From Comamonadaceae bacterium (GTDB taxonomy: Bacteria; Pseudomonadota; Gammaproteobacteria; Burkholderiales; Burkholderiaceae_C), in the NCBI GenBank assembly GCA_947442105.1, contig CANEVH010000025.1, positions 1 through 55,181 of the forward strand: DNA of 55,181 nt, given 5' to 3'. A program made the translations under genes and the position numbers. Positions 35,195 through 44,672 of the stretch are shown here, piece by piece. Position 1 is the first letter of the stretch. Each line of letters begins with the position of its first letter. The notes under the pieces are model-generated. The model saw only the letters and a program-made list of their open reading frames with translations. It did not search any database and was not told the origin of the DNA.

Positions 35195-36003
35195 TGAACG
35201 CCCCCTTCGAATTGCCCGCCACTTTGCAAATCAGCCACCCGCGCCCCGGTGTGGCGCAGATCACCATGGCGCGCCCCAGCGTGTTCAACGCGTTTGACGA
35301 GGTAATGATCGCGGAACTGGACGCCGCCTTTGCCCAAGCCACCCAGGACGAGCGCGTGCGCGTGATCGTGCTGGCTGGCGAGGGCCGCCACTTCAGCGCC
35401 GGGGCCGACCTGAAGTGGATGCAGCGCTCCAGCACTGCCAGCCAAGAATGGAACCTGGCCGACGCGCGGCGCTTTGCCGCCATGTTGGCCCGCATCCAAA
35501 GCTGCCCCAAGCCCACGGTGGCGCGCGTGCAAGGCAGCGCCCTGGGCGGCGGCGTGGGCTTGTGCTGCGCGTGCGACATCGCCATTGCGGCGGACAACGC
35601 CGCGTTTTCGGTCAGCGAGGCGCGCTTTGGCATCCTGCCAGCGGTCATTTCACCCTACCTGGTGGCCGCAGTGGGCAAACGCCAAGCGCAGCTTCTGGCG
35701 CTCACCGCCACCCGCATTGGCGCGGCGCAGGCACTGGCTATCGGCATGGTGCAGGCGGTGGTTGCCCCGGAAGAACTCGACGCCGCCGTGGACGCTCGCG
35801 TCACCGAGCTACTAGCCGCTGCCCCCGGCGCGCAGCGCGAGATCAAACAATTGTTTGCGCAACTCACGCCCGGCGCCATGGACGAAGCCACCTTGGAACT
35901 CACCGCGCAAACCATCAGCCGGGTACGCGCCACGCCCGAGGCCCGCGCAGGTTTTGCCGCCTTTTTTGACAAACGCCCCGCCCCTTGGGCGCCTGCGCCA
36001 TGA
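35194..36003 (+). CDS. Enoyl-CoA hydratase/isomerase of the box operon
   Basis: The protein has 269 residues in the crotonase fold, with the oxyanion-hole segments RHFSAGADLKWM and GSALGGGVGLCCACDIA. It lies directly after BoxA and before a 3-hydroxyacyl-CoA dehydrogenase, so it should isomerise or hydrate 3,4-/2,3-dehydroadipyl-CoA toward 3-hydroxyadipyl-CoA. Close relatives also act on methylglutaconyl-CoA, so the exact substrate rests on context. Overlaps on both sides show translational coupling. Confidence 0.9.
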   Translation: MNAPFELPATLQISHPRPGVAQITMARPSVFNAFDEVMIAELDAAFAQATQDERVRVIVLAGEGRHFSAGADLKWMQRSSTASQEWNLADARRFAAMLARIQSCPKPTVARVQGSALGGGVGLCCACDIAIAADNAAFSVSEARFGILPAVISPYLVAAVGKRQAQLLALTATRIGAAQALAIGMVQAVVAPEELDAAVDARVTELLAAAPGAQREIKQLFAQLTPGAMDEATLELTAQTISRVRATPEARAGFAAFFDKRPAPWAPAP

Positions 36004-37544
36004 GTGAACTAATGAACAACAAGCTGGCTCACGACGCCGCCCTGGCCCCAGTGTTGGTGGTGGGCGCAGGCATCATGGGCGCCGGTATTGCCCAAGTGGC
36101 CGCGCAAGCGGGCCACCCGGTATCGCTGTACGACGTGCGCCCCGGTGCCGCCCAAGATGCACTTAGCAAGCTGCAGGCCAGTCTGGCCGTGCAGGTGACC
36201 AAGGGCAAGATGAGCACCGACGCCGTGGCGGCCTTGCTGGCACGCATCACCCCTGTGGCTGATTTGCACGACACCGCCCACAGCGCGCTGGTGGTAGAAG
36301 CCATTGTGGAAAACATGGACGCCAAACGCGCCCTGTGGCAGCAGCTGGAAGCCATTGTGGGCGCCGACTGCGTGCTGGCCAGCAACACCTCGTCCATCTC
36401 GATTACCGCCATGGCGCAAGGCCTGCGCAACCCGGAGCGCTTGGTGGGCATGCACTTTTTCAACCCGGTGCCACTGATGAAGCTGGTGGAAGTGGTCTCG
36501 GGCCTGCACACCGCGCCGCAGGTGGCCGATAGCGTGTTTGCGCTGGCGCAAAACTGGGGCAAGGTGGCGGTGCACGCACGCTCCACGCCGGGCTTTATCG
36601 TCAACCGCATTGCGCGGCCCTACTACGCCGAGGCGCTGGCGCTGCTGCAAGAACAATGCACCACGCCCGTGGTGCTAGACGCCTGCCTCAAAGCCATAGG
36701 CTTTCGCATGGGGCCGTGCGAGCTGATGGACCTGATCGGCCACGACACCAATTTTGCGGTGACGCAGTCGGTCTACCAGGCCAATTTTTATGACAAGCGC
36801 TACGTGCCTTCGCTCTTGCAGCGCGAGCTGGTGGACGGCGGCCTGCTGGGGCGCAAGTCTGGGCGCGGCATGTATGACTACGCCGAGGGCGCGGCCAAGC
36901 CGCAGTTGGCGGCGGCGCAGACGGCAGATTTTCCGGCCCATAGCGGCGTACACCTGCACGGCAGCGGCGCGCGCATGGACGCCTGGGGCCAGCTTTTGGC
37001 GGCGTCGGGCGTGGTCTTTGTCCACGACCGTGGCAGCGACTGGACCGGCCTGTCCACACCCACCCTGCAACTGCGCCAGACCGATGGCCGCACGGCCTCC
37101 AGCCTGGGCGCCGATGTGGCGGTGTTTGATAGGGCGTTTGCGCGTGAGGGCTCGCGCGTGCTGGCCTGGGCGCCATCGGTGCGCGCCAGTGCCGCCTGCG
37201 CTGCCGAGGCGCAGTCCTGGCTCAGCGCCCTGGGGTACCAGCCGCAACAGGTGGCCGACCAAAGCGCGCTGGTGGTGGCCCGAACCGTGGCAATGCTCAT
37301 TAATGAAGCGGCGGACGCGGTGCAGCAAGGCGTGTGCACCATGGACGGCGCCAACCAGGCCATGAAGCTGGGTGTGAACTACCCCGCCGGGCCCTTTGAC
37401 TGGCTGGCGGCCTGGAGCGCCCAAGGCGTGATAGCCGTGCTGCAAGCGCTAGACGCCCAGTACGGTGGCGAGCGCTACCGCGTGAGCCCCTGGATGCGCC
37501 AGCAGGCTTGTCGCCAACTGGGCGCGCCTGAAATCCACGCCTGA
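36000..37544 (+). CDS. paaH: 3-hydroxyadipyl-CoA dehydrogenase (PaaH-type)
   Basis: The protein has 514 residues. The Rossmann loop VVGAGIMGAGIAQVAAQAG is at about 20-38, the catalytic His lies in GMHFFNPVPLMKLVEVV, and two C-terminal dehydrogenase domains follow (TPGFIVNRIARPYYAEAL and a second copy near the end). This long, two-domain form matches PaaH/PaaC, which oxidises 3-hydroxyadipyl-CoA to 3-oxoadipyl-CoA with NAD. The ATG at 36000 overlaps the previous stop (ATGA). Confidence 0.93.
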   Translation: MSELMNNKLAHDAALAPVLVVGAGIMGAGIAQVAAQAGHPVSLYDVRPGAAQDALSKLQASLAVQVTKGKMSTDAVAALLARITPVADLHDTAHSALVVEAIVENMDAKRALWQQLEAIVGADCVLASNTSSISITAMAQGLRNPERLVGMHFFNPVPLMKLVEVVSGLHTAPQVADSVFALAQNWGKVAVHARSTPGFIVNRIARPYYAEALALLQEQCTTPVVLDACLKAIGFRMGPCELMDLIGHDTNFAVTQSVYQANFYDKRYVPSLLQRELVDGGLLGRKSGRGMYDYAEGAAKPQLAAAQTADFPAHSGVHLHGSGARMDAWGQLLAASGVVFVHDRGSDWTGLSTPTLQLRQTDGRTASSLGADVAVFDRAFAREGSRVLAWAPSVRASAACAAEAQSWLSALGYQPQQVADQSALVVARTVAMLINEAADAVQQGVCTMDGANQAMKLGVNYPAGPFDWLAAWSAQGVIAVLQALDAQYGGERYRVSPWMRQQACRQLGAPEIHA

Positions 37545-37599
37545 GATTTATCGGGCGTCTTTTGCGCCCCAACCCGCAAACACAGAAAGCTAGCTTGCC

Positions 37600-38802
37600 A
37601 TGAACCAGGCCTATATTTGCGACGCGATTCGCACCCCTTTCGGCCGCTACGGCGGCGCTTTGTCCTCGGTGCGGGCGGACGACCTGGCGGCCATTCCGAT
37701 TCGCGCCCTCATGGCGCGCAACCCGCAGGTGGACTGGGCGGCAATAGACGACGTGCTGCTGGGCTGCGCCAACCAGGCAGGGGAAGACAACCGCAACGTG
37801 GCCCGCATGGCCGCGCTCTTGGCGGGCCTGCCGCAAGAAGTGCCCGGCGCCACCATCAACCGCCTTTGCGGCTCCAGCCTGGACGCCGTGGGCAGCGCAG
37901 CGCGCGCCATCAAAAGCGGCGAGGCGCAGCTGATGATTGCCGGTGGCGTAGAAAGCATGAGCCGCGCGCCCTTTGTCATGCCCAAAGCCGACACCGCGTT
38001 TAGCCGCAGCAACACGGTGTATGACACCACCATCGGCTGGCGCTTTGTCAACCCGCTGATGAAGGCGCAGTACGGCGTAGATTCCATGCCCGAGACGGCA
38101 GAGAACGTGGCGCAACAGTTTGGCATTGAGCGCGAAGCCCAAGACCGCATGGCGCTGCGCTCGCAAACCAAGGCCCTGCGTGCGCAGCAAGACGGCAGCT
38201 TGGACGCCGAGATCACCCCCGTGGCTATTGCCCAACGCAAGGGCGATGCGCTGCAAGTCACCCAAGACGAGCACCCGCGCAGCACCACGATGGACGCGCT
38301 GGCCAAGCTCAAAGGCATCGTCACACCCGGTGGCAGCGTGACCGCGGGCAACGCCTCGGGCGTGAACGACGGCGCCTGCGCGCTGCTGCTGGCCAGCCAG
38401 GCCGCCATAACCCAATACGGCCTGACCCCGCGCGCCCGCGTGGTGGGCATGGCGACGGCGGGCCTGGCACCGCGCATCATGGGCTTTGGCCCGGCCCCGG
38501 CCACGCGCAAGGTGCTGGCACAAACCGGCCTCACGCTGGCGCAGATGGACGTCATTGAACTCAACGAAGCCTTCGCCGCCCAAGGCCTGGCCGTGCTGCG
38601 CGACCTGGGACTGGCCGACGACGACGCCCGCGTCAACCCCAACGGCGGCGCCATCGCCCTGGGCCACCCCCTAGGCGCCAGCGGCGCCCGACTGGTCACC
38701 ACTGCCATCAACCAACTGCACCGCACCGGCGGCCGCTACGCGCTGTGCACCATGTGCATTGGCGTGGGACAGGGGATTGCGGTGGTGGTGGAGCGGGTTT
38801 AG
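37600..38802 (+). CDS. pcaF: 3-oxoadipyl-CoA thiolase
   Basis: The protein has 400 residues. The nucleophilic Cys is in INRLCGSSLDAV (near 90), and the C-terminal catalytic motifs are NPNGGAIALGHPLGASGAR and CIGVGQG. The start (ICDAIRTPFGRYGGALS) is that of PcaF/PaaJ. It splits 3-oxoadipyl-CoA to acetyl-CoA and succinyl-CoA, the final step of the pathway encoded here. No terminator follows; the stop codon overlaps the stop of the convergent truncated dinD. Confidence 0.96.
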   Translation: MNQAYICDAIRTPFGRYGGALSSVRADDLAAIPIRALMARNPQVDWAAIDDVLLGCANQAGEDNRNVARMAALLAGLPQEVPGATINRLCGSSLDAVGSAARAIKSGEAQLMIAGGVESMSRAPFVMPKADTAFSRSNTVYDTTIGWRFVNPLMKAQYGVDSMPETAENVAQQFGIEREAQDRMALRSQTKALRAQQDGSLDAEITPVAIAQRKGDALQVTQDEHPRSTTMDALAKLKGIVTPGGSVTAGNASGVNDGACALLLASQAAITQYGLTPRARVVGMATAGLAPRIMGFGPAPATRKVLAQTGLTLAQMDVIELNEAFAAQGLAVLRDLGLADDDARVNPNGGAIALGHPLGASGARLVTTAINQLHRTGGRYALCTMCIGVGQGIAVVVERV

Positions 38803-39482
38803 CGCCCGGCAGCCCGCGTTGGCCTCGATTCGCGGGCGAGCTTGTCGCGGGTTTGGGTCATCCGAAACTGGTTTGCCGCCAGCTCGGTGGCGTTCATGCG
38901 GTCCATCAGATTGTCCTTGTCAGGGATCGACTTTCGCTGCTTGATCGCTTCGCGACCACGCCCGCCGTAAAGGCCTTTGTAACCCGCGTCATGGAACACC
39001 CCAAACATCTTGCTTTGTACGCCCGCGTCTTGGGCAGCACCGGAGAGCGCCTTGAATTCCTCGGCAGTTTGCCTGCGCAACTCCAGCCGTTCAGCGTCAG
39101 CGGCGGCTTGCTCACTAAGTTCTTGGCGCCTGGTCTGTACCGCAAAATACTGTTGTGCGAGCGCAATTTCGGGCTTGCGAGGGTCGCCGTTTTGGGCGAT
39201 CAGATAACAGGCAAACCGAGACAGCTGGTAATCGTTCACGATCTGTACGGCACCCTTGCCACCGCTGATCGGTTTGCCGACGCCGGCAAAGTGATGCCCT
39301 GCCGCGTTGCCAGAGGTCTCACAAGAGGCCATCGCGCGCTCTATCGCTTGTTCAAAACGGCGCCACTGGCTGTAACCCAGCAAGGGCTGTAGCGCCCGGG
39401 CGCTCCAATACTCTGCACCAAAATCATTGGTTTGCCTGAGTGACTCAAACCCGCTGCCCGACGCGGTCGGCATTTTGTTCAT
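38799..39482 (-). pseudogene. dinD: DNA-damage-inducible protein D (DinD)-like, C-terminally truncated
   Basis: The 227 residues begin with the DinD signature FESLRQTNDFGAEYWSARALQPLLGY (a BRO-N-like domain) and continue to NATELAANQFRMTQTRDKL. Full-length relatives run about 45 residues further. Here the frame ends in RAAGR and its TAA lies inside the TAG of the thiolase gene (38799-38802), as if the gene had been joined there. The ATG at 39482 has GGAGG upstream, and a promoter is visible, so a shortened protein may still be made. DinD-like proteins interact with RecA in E. coli; loss of the C-terminus may abolish that. Confidence 0.8.
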
Positions 39483-39512
39483 CCGAGTTCCTCCCTAAGT
39501 GCTTTTTGAACA

Positions 39513-39542
39513 ACTGTAGGGTTATATCTATTTTTTTGACAA
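39513..39542 (-). promoter_or_regulatory. Candidate promoter of the dinD-like gene
   Basis: On the minus strand TTGTCA (39537-39542) and TACAGT (39513-39518) are 18 bases apart, just upstream of the GGAGG and ATG of the gene. I do not see a CTGT-N8-ACAG LexA box. Confidence 0.4.
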
Positions 39543-39669
39543 GCAATTGGGGGTAAGGGCGATGCAGCGTGCGTAGTTTGGTGCCGCCCGAAACCGTTGA
39601 ACGTGCACGCCCCTGCTTTGCCCCCCTGCCCTTGGGCGAACACAATACGTGCGCATTCGGAGCACCACC

Positions 39670-39894
39670 ATGATCACCACCGCATCTATCGATGAACAAT
39701 TAGCGCAACGCGCTAGCCTAGCCGCGCAGCAAATGGGCATGACCCTCAATCAAGCCTTGGGCGACTACTTGGAGCTGCTCGCTGGCGGCTCACTCCGTAG
39801 CCAGCAGTGGGACCAGTTTGAAGCGCGCTGTTTGGCTTCCACAGCCAAACTCGAAGCCTGGCATTTCAACCGCGACACCGCCAACAGGCGATAA
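39670..39894 (+). CDS. Antitoxin-like ribbon-helix-helix protein, no intact toxin partner
   Basis: The protein has 74 residues. It begins with a short strand and two helices (ITTASIDEQLAQRASLAAQQMGMTLNQALGDYLELL), the pattern of ribbon-helix-helix antitoxins of VapB/MetJ type, and ends in a helix with WDQFEARCLAS, a common toxin-binding tail. The ATG at 39670 has CGGAG upstream. No full toxin gene follows; the next ~150 bases hold only short frames, possibly the end of a decayed toxin. It is flanked by the truncated dinD and a DUF4143 fragment, so this is a gene graveyard. Confidence 0.65.
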   Translation: MITTASIDEQLAQRASLAAQQMGMTLNQALGDYLELLAGGSLRSQQWDQFEARCLASTAKLEAWHFNRDTANRR

Positions 39895-40052
39895 GCAGAA
39901 GCAGCCCGCAGCCTCAAGGCACGAAACATTCTGTTCTGCGCCGAGCGATTGCACAGTCGCGTGTAGGAGAGCAAGGAAGGCCTATTGCCCCAATGTGCCC
40001 CGGGTGCTAACTGCAACCCTTCGAGCAATATCCCTTGCCCAGCGATATGCCG

Positions 40053-40313
40053 TCAAACGCCGCATAAAGCCACATCCCGCCACCCCCAAACGTCCAGCCT
40101 CTCGCGCTCATAGCTCTGCGCGCCGCCATACACCAGGGCGGGTTTCAGGCTTTCGGCCCCGGCAAGCGCCTGCCACTTTTTGAGGCCTTCCGTCCAGTTG
40201 CTGGCGTAGGTGCTGCCGGACTTGATTTCCACTGGTTTCAGGCCTGCTTCAGTCTGGATGAGCAAATCGACCTCGTAGCCGGTGCTGTCGCGCCAAAAGC
40301 GCAGGTGCCGCAA
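40053..40313 (-). pseudogene. C-terminal fragment of a DUF4143-type ATPase
   Basis: About 86 codons encode the end of a DUF4143 domain: LRFWRDSTGYEVDLLI and PVEIKSGSTY hold the acidic and Glu-x-Lys nuclease-like residues, followed by ALVYGGAQSYER. There is no ATP-binding half, and a stop lies in frame just upstream, so this is a relic. The gap 40314-40489 that follows, up to the AMP nucleosidase start, shows no gene. Confidence 0.8.
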
Positions 40314-40489
40314 CTACCAGGCTTCACGCAGCTTCTTTGCAAATCCAAGTTTGAACTTTCGATTTACAAATCCCAGGTTTCCGCCCCCGCCAGTCCGCAA
40401 AGCGCTTGACCACACGCCTTAAAGATCGAACTGCGCGAATCTGAAACAGCCGGTTTTCGACTCCCGCCCGCCACGGCACAATAGTCGCC

Positions 40490-41995
40490 ATGTCCCTCCC
40501 TCGCCCCCACCTCCCCCCTTTTATCGCGCCCATGCGCTTTAGTGATGCCGACGCGGCGCTGGCGCAGGTGCAGCGCATTTATGAGGCCAGCATTGCCCAT
40601 TTGCGGGAATGCATGCAGCGCTTTGTGGCCGGTGAGGAGCTGGGCGGCCATGTGCGCGCCTGCTACCCGCTGGTGCGCATTCAGACCGAAACCGCTTCGC
40701 GCAGGGGTCACCCCGAGGGCGCGGGCTTGAGCTACGGGTTTGTGGAAGGCCCGGGCCGCTTTGAGACCACGCTCACGCGCCCCGACCTGTTTCACAGCTA
40801 CTACCGCCACCAGTTTGCGCTGCTGCTGCACAACCACGGCGTGGAGCTGGAGGTGGGCACCAGCACGCAGCCCATCCCCGTGCATTTTTCGTTTGCCGAT
40901 AACGACCATATTGAGGGCACGATGGACGCCGCGCGCCGTGCGCGCATGCGCGATGTGTTTGACCTGCCCGACCTGGCCGCCATGGACGACGGCATTGCCA
41001 ACGGCACCTACGAGCCGCGTGCGGGCGAGCCGCAGCCCCTGTCGCTGTTTACCGCGCCGCGCGTGGACTATTCGCTGCACCGCCTGCGCCACTACACCGG
41101 CACGCTGCCGGAGCACTTTCAGAACTTTGTGCTTTTTACCAACTACCAGTTCTACATCGACGAGTTCATCGCCATGGGCCGCGCCGCCATGGCGGACCCG
41201 GCCAGTCCCTATATTGCTTTTGTGGAGCCGGGCAACCTGGTTACCCACCGCGCCAGCGCGCCGCACGCCCTGCCCGCCAGCCACGGCAGCAGCCCACCCC
41301 GGCTTCCGCAAATGCCGGGCTACCACCTAGTGCGTGCGGACCGCAGCGGCATCACCATGGTCAACATCGGCGTGGGGCCGGCCAACGCCAAGAACATCAC
41401 CGACCACATTGCCGTGCTGCGGCCCCACGCGTGGATGATGCTGGGCCACTGCGCGGGATTGCGCAACACGCAGCAGCTAGGCGACTATGTGCTGGCCCAC
41501 GGCTATGTGCGCGAAGACCATGTGCTGGACGAAGAGCTGCCGCTGTGGGTGCCGATACCGGCGCTGGCCGAAATTCAGGTGGCGCTGGAGCAAGCGGTGG
41601 CGGACGTGACGGGCCTCAAGGGCAGCGCGCTGAAAAGCATTTTGCGCACCGGCACCGTGGCCAGCACCGACAACCGCAACTGGGAGCTGCTGCCCAACAA
41701 CCAGCCCCAGCGCCGCTTTAGCCAAAGCCGCGCCGTGGCGCTGGACATGGAAAGCGCCACCATCGCCGCCAACGGCTTTCGCTTTCGGGTGCCCTACGGC
41801 ACGCTTTTGTGCGTGAGCGACAAGCCGCTGCACGGCGAGATCAAACTCCCGGGCATGGCCAACCACTTTTACCGCGAACGTGTGGACCAGCACCTGCGCA
41901 TCGGCATGCGCGCCGTGGAACTGCTGCGCCAGCGTGGGCAAGACCAGTTGCACAGCCGCAAGCTGCGCAGCTTTGCGGAGGTGGCGTTTCAGTAA
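40490..41995 (+). CDS. amn: AMP nucleosidase
   Basis: The protein has 501 residues; E. coli Amn has 484. The N-terminal regulatory domain (about 1-190) includes FSFADNDHIEG. The C-terminal phosphorylase-like domain has TMVNIGVGPANAKNITDHIA, MLGHCAGLRNTQQLGDYVLA and VALDMESATIAANGFRF, and the catalytic Asp in LCVSDKPLHGE. It cleaves AMP to adenine and ribose-5-phosphate, regulating adenylate levels. The ATG at 40490 fits the family start. It has its own transcription unit. Confidence 0.96.
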   Translation: MSLPRPHLPPFIAPMRFSDADAALAQVQRIYEASIAHLRECMQRFVAGEELGGHVRACYPLVRIQTETASRRGHPEGAGLSYGFVEGPGRFETTLTRPDLFHSYYRHQFALLLHNHGVELEVGTSTQPIPVHFSFADNDHIEGTMDAARRARMRDVFDLPDLAAMDDGIANGTYEPRAGEPQPLSLFTAPRVDYSLHRLRHYTGTLPEHFQNFVLFTNYQFYIDEFIAMGRAAMADPASPYIAFVEPGNLVTHRASAPHALPASHGSSPPRLPQMPGYHLVRADRSGITMVNIGVGPANAKNITDHIAVLRPHAWMMLGHCAGLRNTQQLGDYVLAHGYVREDHVLDEELPLWVPIPALAEIQVALEQAVADVTGLKGSALKSILRTGTVASTDNRNWELLPNNQPQRRFSQSRAVALDMESATIAANGFRFRVPYGTLLCVSDKPLHGEIKLPGMANHFYRERVDQHLRIGMRAVELLRQRGQDQLHSRKLRSFAEVAFQ

Positions 41996-42053
41996 CTTAA
42001 GACAATGGATTTAAAAAGTTGTAACCGAATATTCTTTTTAGAAAGGCACATTA

Positions 42054-42083
42054 AGGCTCCCAAAACCCGTTAACCAGGAGCCT
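42054..42083 (+). promoter_or_regulatory. Hairpin that hides the ribosome-binding site of phoX
   Basis: AGGCTCC (42054-42060) pairs perfectly with GGAGCCT (42077-42083). The second arm contains the AGGAG that precedes the ATG at 42088 by a few bases. Translation would need this stem to open, so control by an RNA-binding factor or upstream pausing is possible. Confidence 0.55.
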
Positions 42084-42087
42084 CTCC

Positions 42088-44397
42088 ATGTCCCATGAAT
42101 TAGACCCGATCACCAATGATTCAAAAAATGAGCACTTTCAGGAAGTTCTCACCCGCGCTTTCGAAAACCCAACACGCCGCTCGATATTGCGTGGCGGCTT
42201 GGGGCTGGCTTCCATGTTTGCCTTGCCCATGCTGCCGGGTTGCGGCGGCGGCAGCACCATTGCTGCATCGAACGATACATTGCCCCTCACTGCCGTCACT
42301 GAGCTGAAGTTCACAACTGTCGCGAAAAGCCTCGCCGACCAGGTTTGGGTTCCCGCAGGCTACACCGTCAAAGTTCTGCATGCCACTGGCGACACCATGA
42401 AAACAGGCGTTGCCGCCTATTCCAATGCAGGCACCGACGACGCTGAGAGCTGGGCCAACCGCGTGGGTGACCAGCATGACGGTACTGAGATTTTCTACAT
42501 CGGTTCCAACGGCAAGTCCAAAGGTAGCTACAGCTACGCAGCTGGCGACAAGGCCGTGCTGGCAGTCAACAATGAAAGCTCTGCAGAAGCGCACTTCTTT
42601 CACCTGACTGGTCAAACCTCTGGTGGTGTGATCGGCAAAAAATTCGACCAGTTCGGTACCTGGAACCTAGGCGCACGTCCTGCTCCGGAAGCCATCAAAG
42701 AAATCTTGATGCACGGTGTGACGCTGGTTGAAGTGAACTTTGACTCCAGTGGCAAACCCACCGGCTACAACCCCACATCGTCGTTGAATCGCAGAATCAC
42801 ACCTGAAACAGTGATGACGGTGACTGGCCCTGCTGCCGAGCTGACCAATTTGAAAGCCATGATGGTCACCAAGTTTGACGCTTCCGGCACCACGGTGCGC
42901 GGTACTTTGAACAACTGCGGCACCGGCATCACCCCTTGGGGCACCTTGATTACCTGTGAAGAAAACTGGGCAACCTACTTCACCATGCCAGCGGGCTCTA
43001 CGGTGCCCACTGACGCCAAGTTGATTGCATCTCGCACGCGCTACGGTGTTCAAACCACCGCCACTTCAGCCACGGCCACCACTTCGCGCACGCAAGGCTG
43101 GCACACCGTGACCGATGCGGACCCGACATCCCGGTTCGCCCGTTGGAATGTGTCCGCTTCGGGTGCAACTGCGGCCGCTGACTTCCGCAACGAGCCACAA
43201 ACCTTTGGCTACAACGTTGAAATCGATCCGGCCAATGCATCCTCAGTGCCTTCCAAACGTATGGCCATGGGGCGCTTTGCGCACGAGGCCGCCGTTTGCA
43301 GTGTCCCCGTGGTCGGCAAGCCCCTGGCCTTCTATATGGGCTGTGATTCTCGCAACGAGTACATCTACAAATTTGTCAGCACCAAATCCTGGGACGCAGC
43401 CGACGTAGGCGGCGGTATCGCAGCGGGCGACAAATACCTCAACGAGGGCAAACTGTACGCCGCCAAGTTCAACGCAGATGGCAAGGGTGAGTGGTTGGAG
43501 CTCAGCATCAATAACCCTTTGATCAAGGCCGCCGCTTTCGGCTTTACAACCCAAGCTGAGGTGCTGGTGCACACGCGGGTTGCCGCTGACGCCGCAGGCG
43601 CTACCAAAATGGACAGGCCAGAGTGGGGCGCGGTCAACCACGCCAATGGCGAGGTCTACTTTGCATTGACCAACAACAGTGCAGCCAACAGGACACCGGA
43701 AAAGACCGATGCCGCCAACCCGCGCGCTTACAAAGACAGCGACGGCCTAGCTAGGGATGGAAATCCTAATGGTCATATCATTCGTTTTAAAGAGACCGAC
43801 GGAATGGCAGCCGCCACCGCCTTCACCTGGGATGTTTTCTTGTTTGGAGCTGAAGAAGACTCGGCTGCAGCCAATGTCAATATTTCTGGCCTGACTGCTG
43901 CTAACTCTTTCTCCTCTCCAGACGGCTTGTGGTTCAGCAAGTCCACTGGCATTTGCTGGATTCAAACCGACGACGGCGCCTTCACCGACGAAACCAATTG
44001 CATGCTGGTCGCCGCGATACCGGGCACAGTGGGCGATGGCGGTGCATTTACCGTCAACAACTCCATGTCGGTGACGTCATCCGGAACAACAGTAGTGCAG
44101 ACAAAGGCCCAAAACACCTTCCTTGGCAAAGTCTTGGGCGAGTCACGCTTGCGCCGTTTCTTGGTCGGCCCCAAAGGCGCAGAAGTCACGGGCATTACCG
44201 AAACCGCTGACGGCAAAGCGATATTTGTGGGCATTCAGCACCCAGGTGAAAACGCGACCGTTTACAACGACGTCACACAGGGCGTATGGCCCACCAATGC
44301 TGCCAACGGTGTCGGTGGCAAATACGGTGCAGGCACTCGGCCACGTTCAGCCACCATCATCATCACCAAAGACGATGGCGGAAGGATCGGTTCGTAA
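42088..44397 (+). CDS. phoX: PhoX-family phosphatase (DUF839), Tat-exported
   Basis: The protein has 769 residues. The N-terminus has a twin-arginine signal (TRRSILRGGLGLASMFALPMLPGCGGG, Arg pair near 31-32) ending in a possible lipobox LPGC. The large DUF839 beta-propeller follows, with typical blocks such as TPWGTLITCEENW, MGRFAHEAAVC, DGKAIFVGIQHPGE near the end. PhoX enzymes are calcium/iron phosphatases that release phosphate from phosphomonoesters outside the cytoplasm; export is expected through Tat. A PHO box is not obvious upstream. A terminator lies ~150 bases after the stop. The next gene is a lipoprotein. Confidence 0.92.
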   Translation: MSHELDPITNDSKNEHFQEVLTRAFENPTRRSILRGGLGLASMFALPMLPGCGGGSTIAASNDTLPLTAVTELKFTTVAKSLADQVWVPAGYTVKVLHATGDTMKTGVAAYSNAGTDDAESWANRVGDQHDGTEIFYIGSNGKSKGSYSYAAGDKAVLAVNNESSAEAHFFHLTGQTSGGVIGKKFDQFGTWNLGARPAPEAIKEILMHGVTLVEVNFDSSGKPTGYNPTSSLNRRITPETVMTVTGPAAELTNLKAMMVTKFDASGTTVRGTLNNCGTGITPWGTLITCEENWATYFTMPAGSTVPTDAKLIASRTRYGVQTTATSATATTSRTQGWHTVTDADPTSRFARWNVSASGATAAADFRNEPQTFGYNVEIDPANASSVPSKRMAMGRFAHEAAVCSVPVVGKPLAFYMGCDSRNEYIYKFVSTKSWDAADVGGGIAAGDKYLNEGKLYAAKFNADGKGEWLELSINNPLIKAAAFGFTTQAEVLVHTRVAADAAGATKMDRPEWGAVNHANGEVYFALTNNSAANRTPEKTDAANPRAYKDSDGLARDGNPNGHIIRFKETDGMAAATAFTWDVFLFGAEEDSAAANVNISGLTAANSFSSPDGLWFSKSTGICWIQTDDGAFTDETNCMLVAAIPGTVGDGGAFTVNNSMSVTSSGTTVVQTKAQNTFLGKVLGESRLRRFLVGPKGAEVTGITETADGKAIFVGIQHPGENATVYNDVTQGVWPTNAANGVGGKYGAGTRPRSATIIITKDDGGRIGS

Positions 44398-44545
44398 TTG
44401 AACGTTTAGGCTTTTCAACGGCGCGGCTTTTTAACCTCTTGGGCCTAGGCATCGCGCCGTCGAAATTCACTCTATCGGTCAGGCGGATTCACTGCGTACT
44501 TTTATGAGTCGCGTGGGTAATCCACCCCCCACGGGGCGATGAAAC

Positions 44546-44580
44546 AACCCTCACTTGGGTACGTCCTCGTGGGGGTTTTT
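44546..44580 (+). terminator. Rho-independent terminator after phoX
   Basis: AACCCTCAC (44546-44554) pairs with GTGGGGGTT (44569-44577, one G-T pair), followed by TTT. Confidence 0.75.
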
Positions 44581-44672
44581 CCATTCTTTTCGATCTCGAG
44601 ATCACGGATTGAGATCACTTGTTTCATTCGTTTATCGCAGTTAAATTTTTCAAGAAAATGGGATCAGCCCAC

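Noticed and set aside
39483..39545. A LexA box upstream of the dinD-like gene
   Set aside because: CTGT is present but not followed at the right spacing by ACAG.
1..40313. The two DUF4143 pieces (1-356 and 40053-40313) as halves of one gene split by insertion
   Set aside because: They are 40 kb apart with many housekeeping and catabolic operons between; two independent family members are far more likely.
42001..42087. A PHO box upstream of phoX
   Set aside because: The AT-rich stretch there lacks the paired CTGTCA-like elements.
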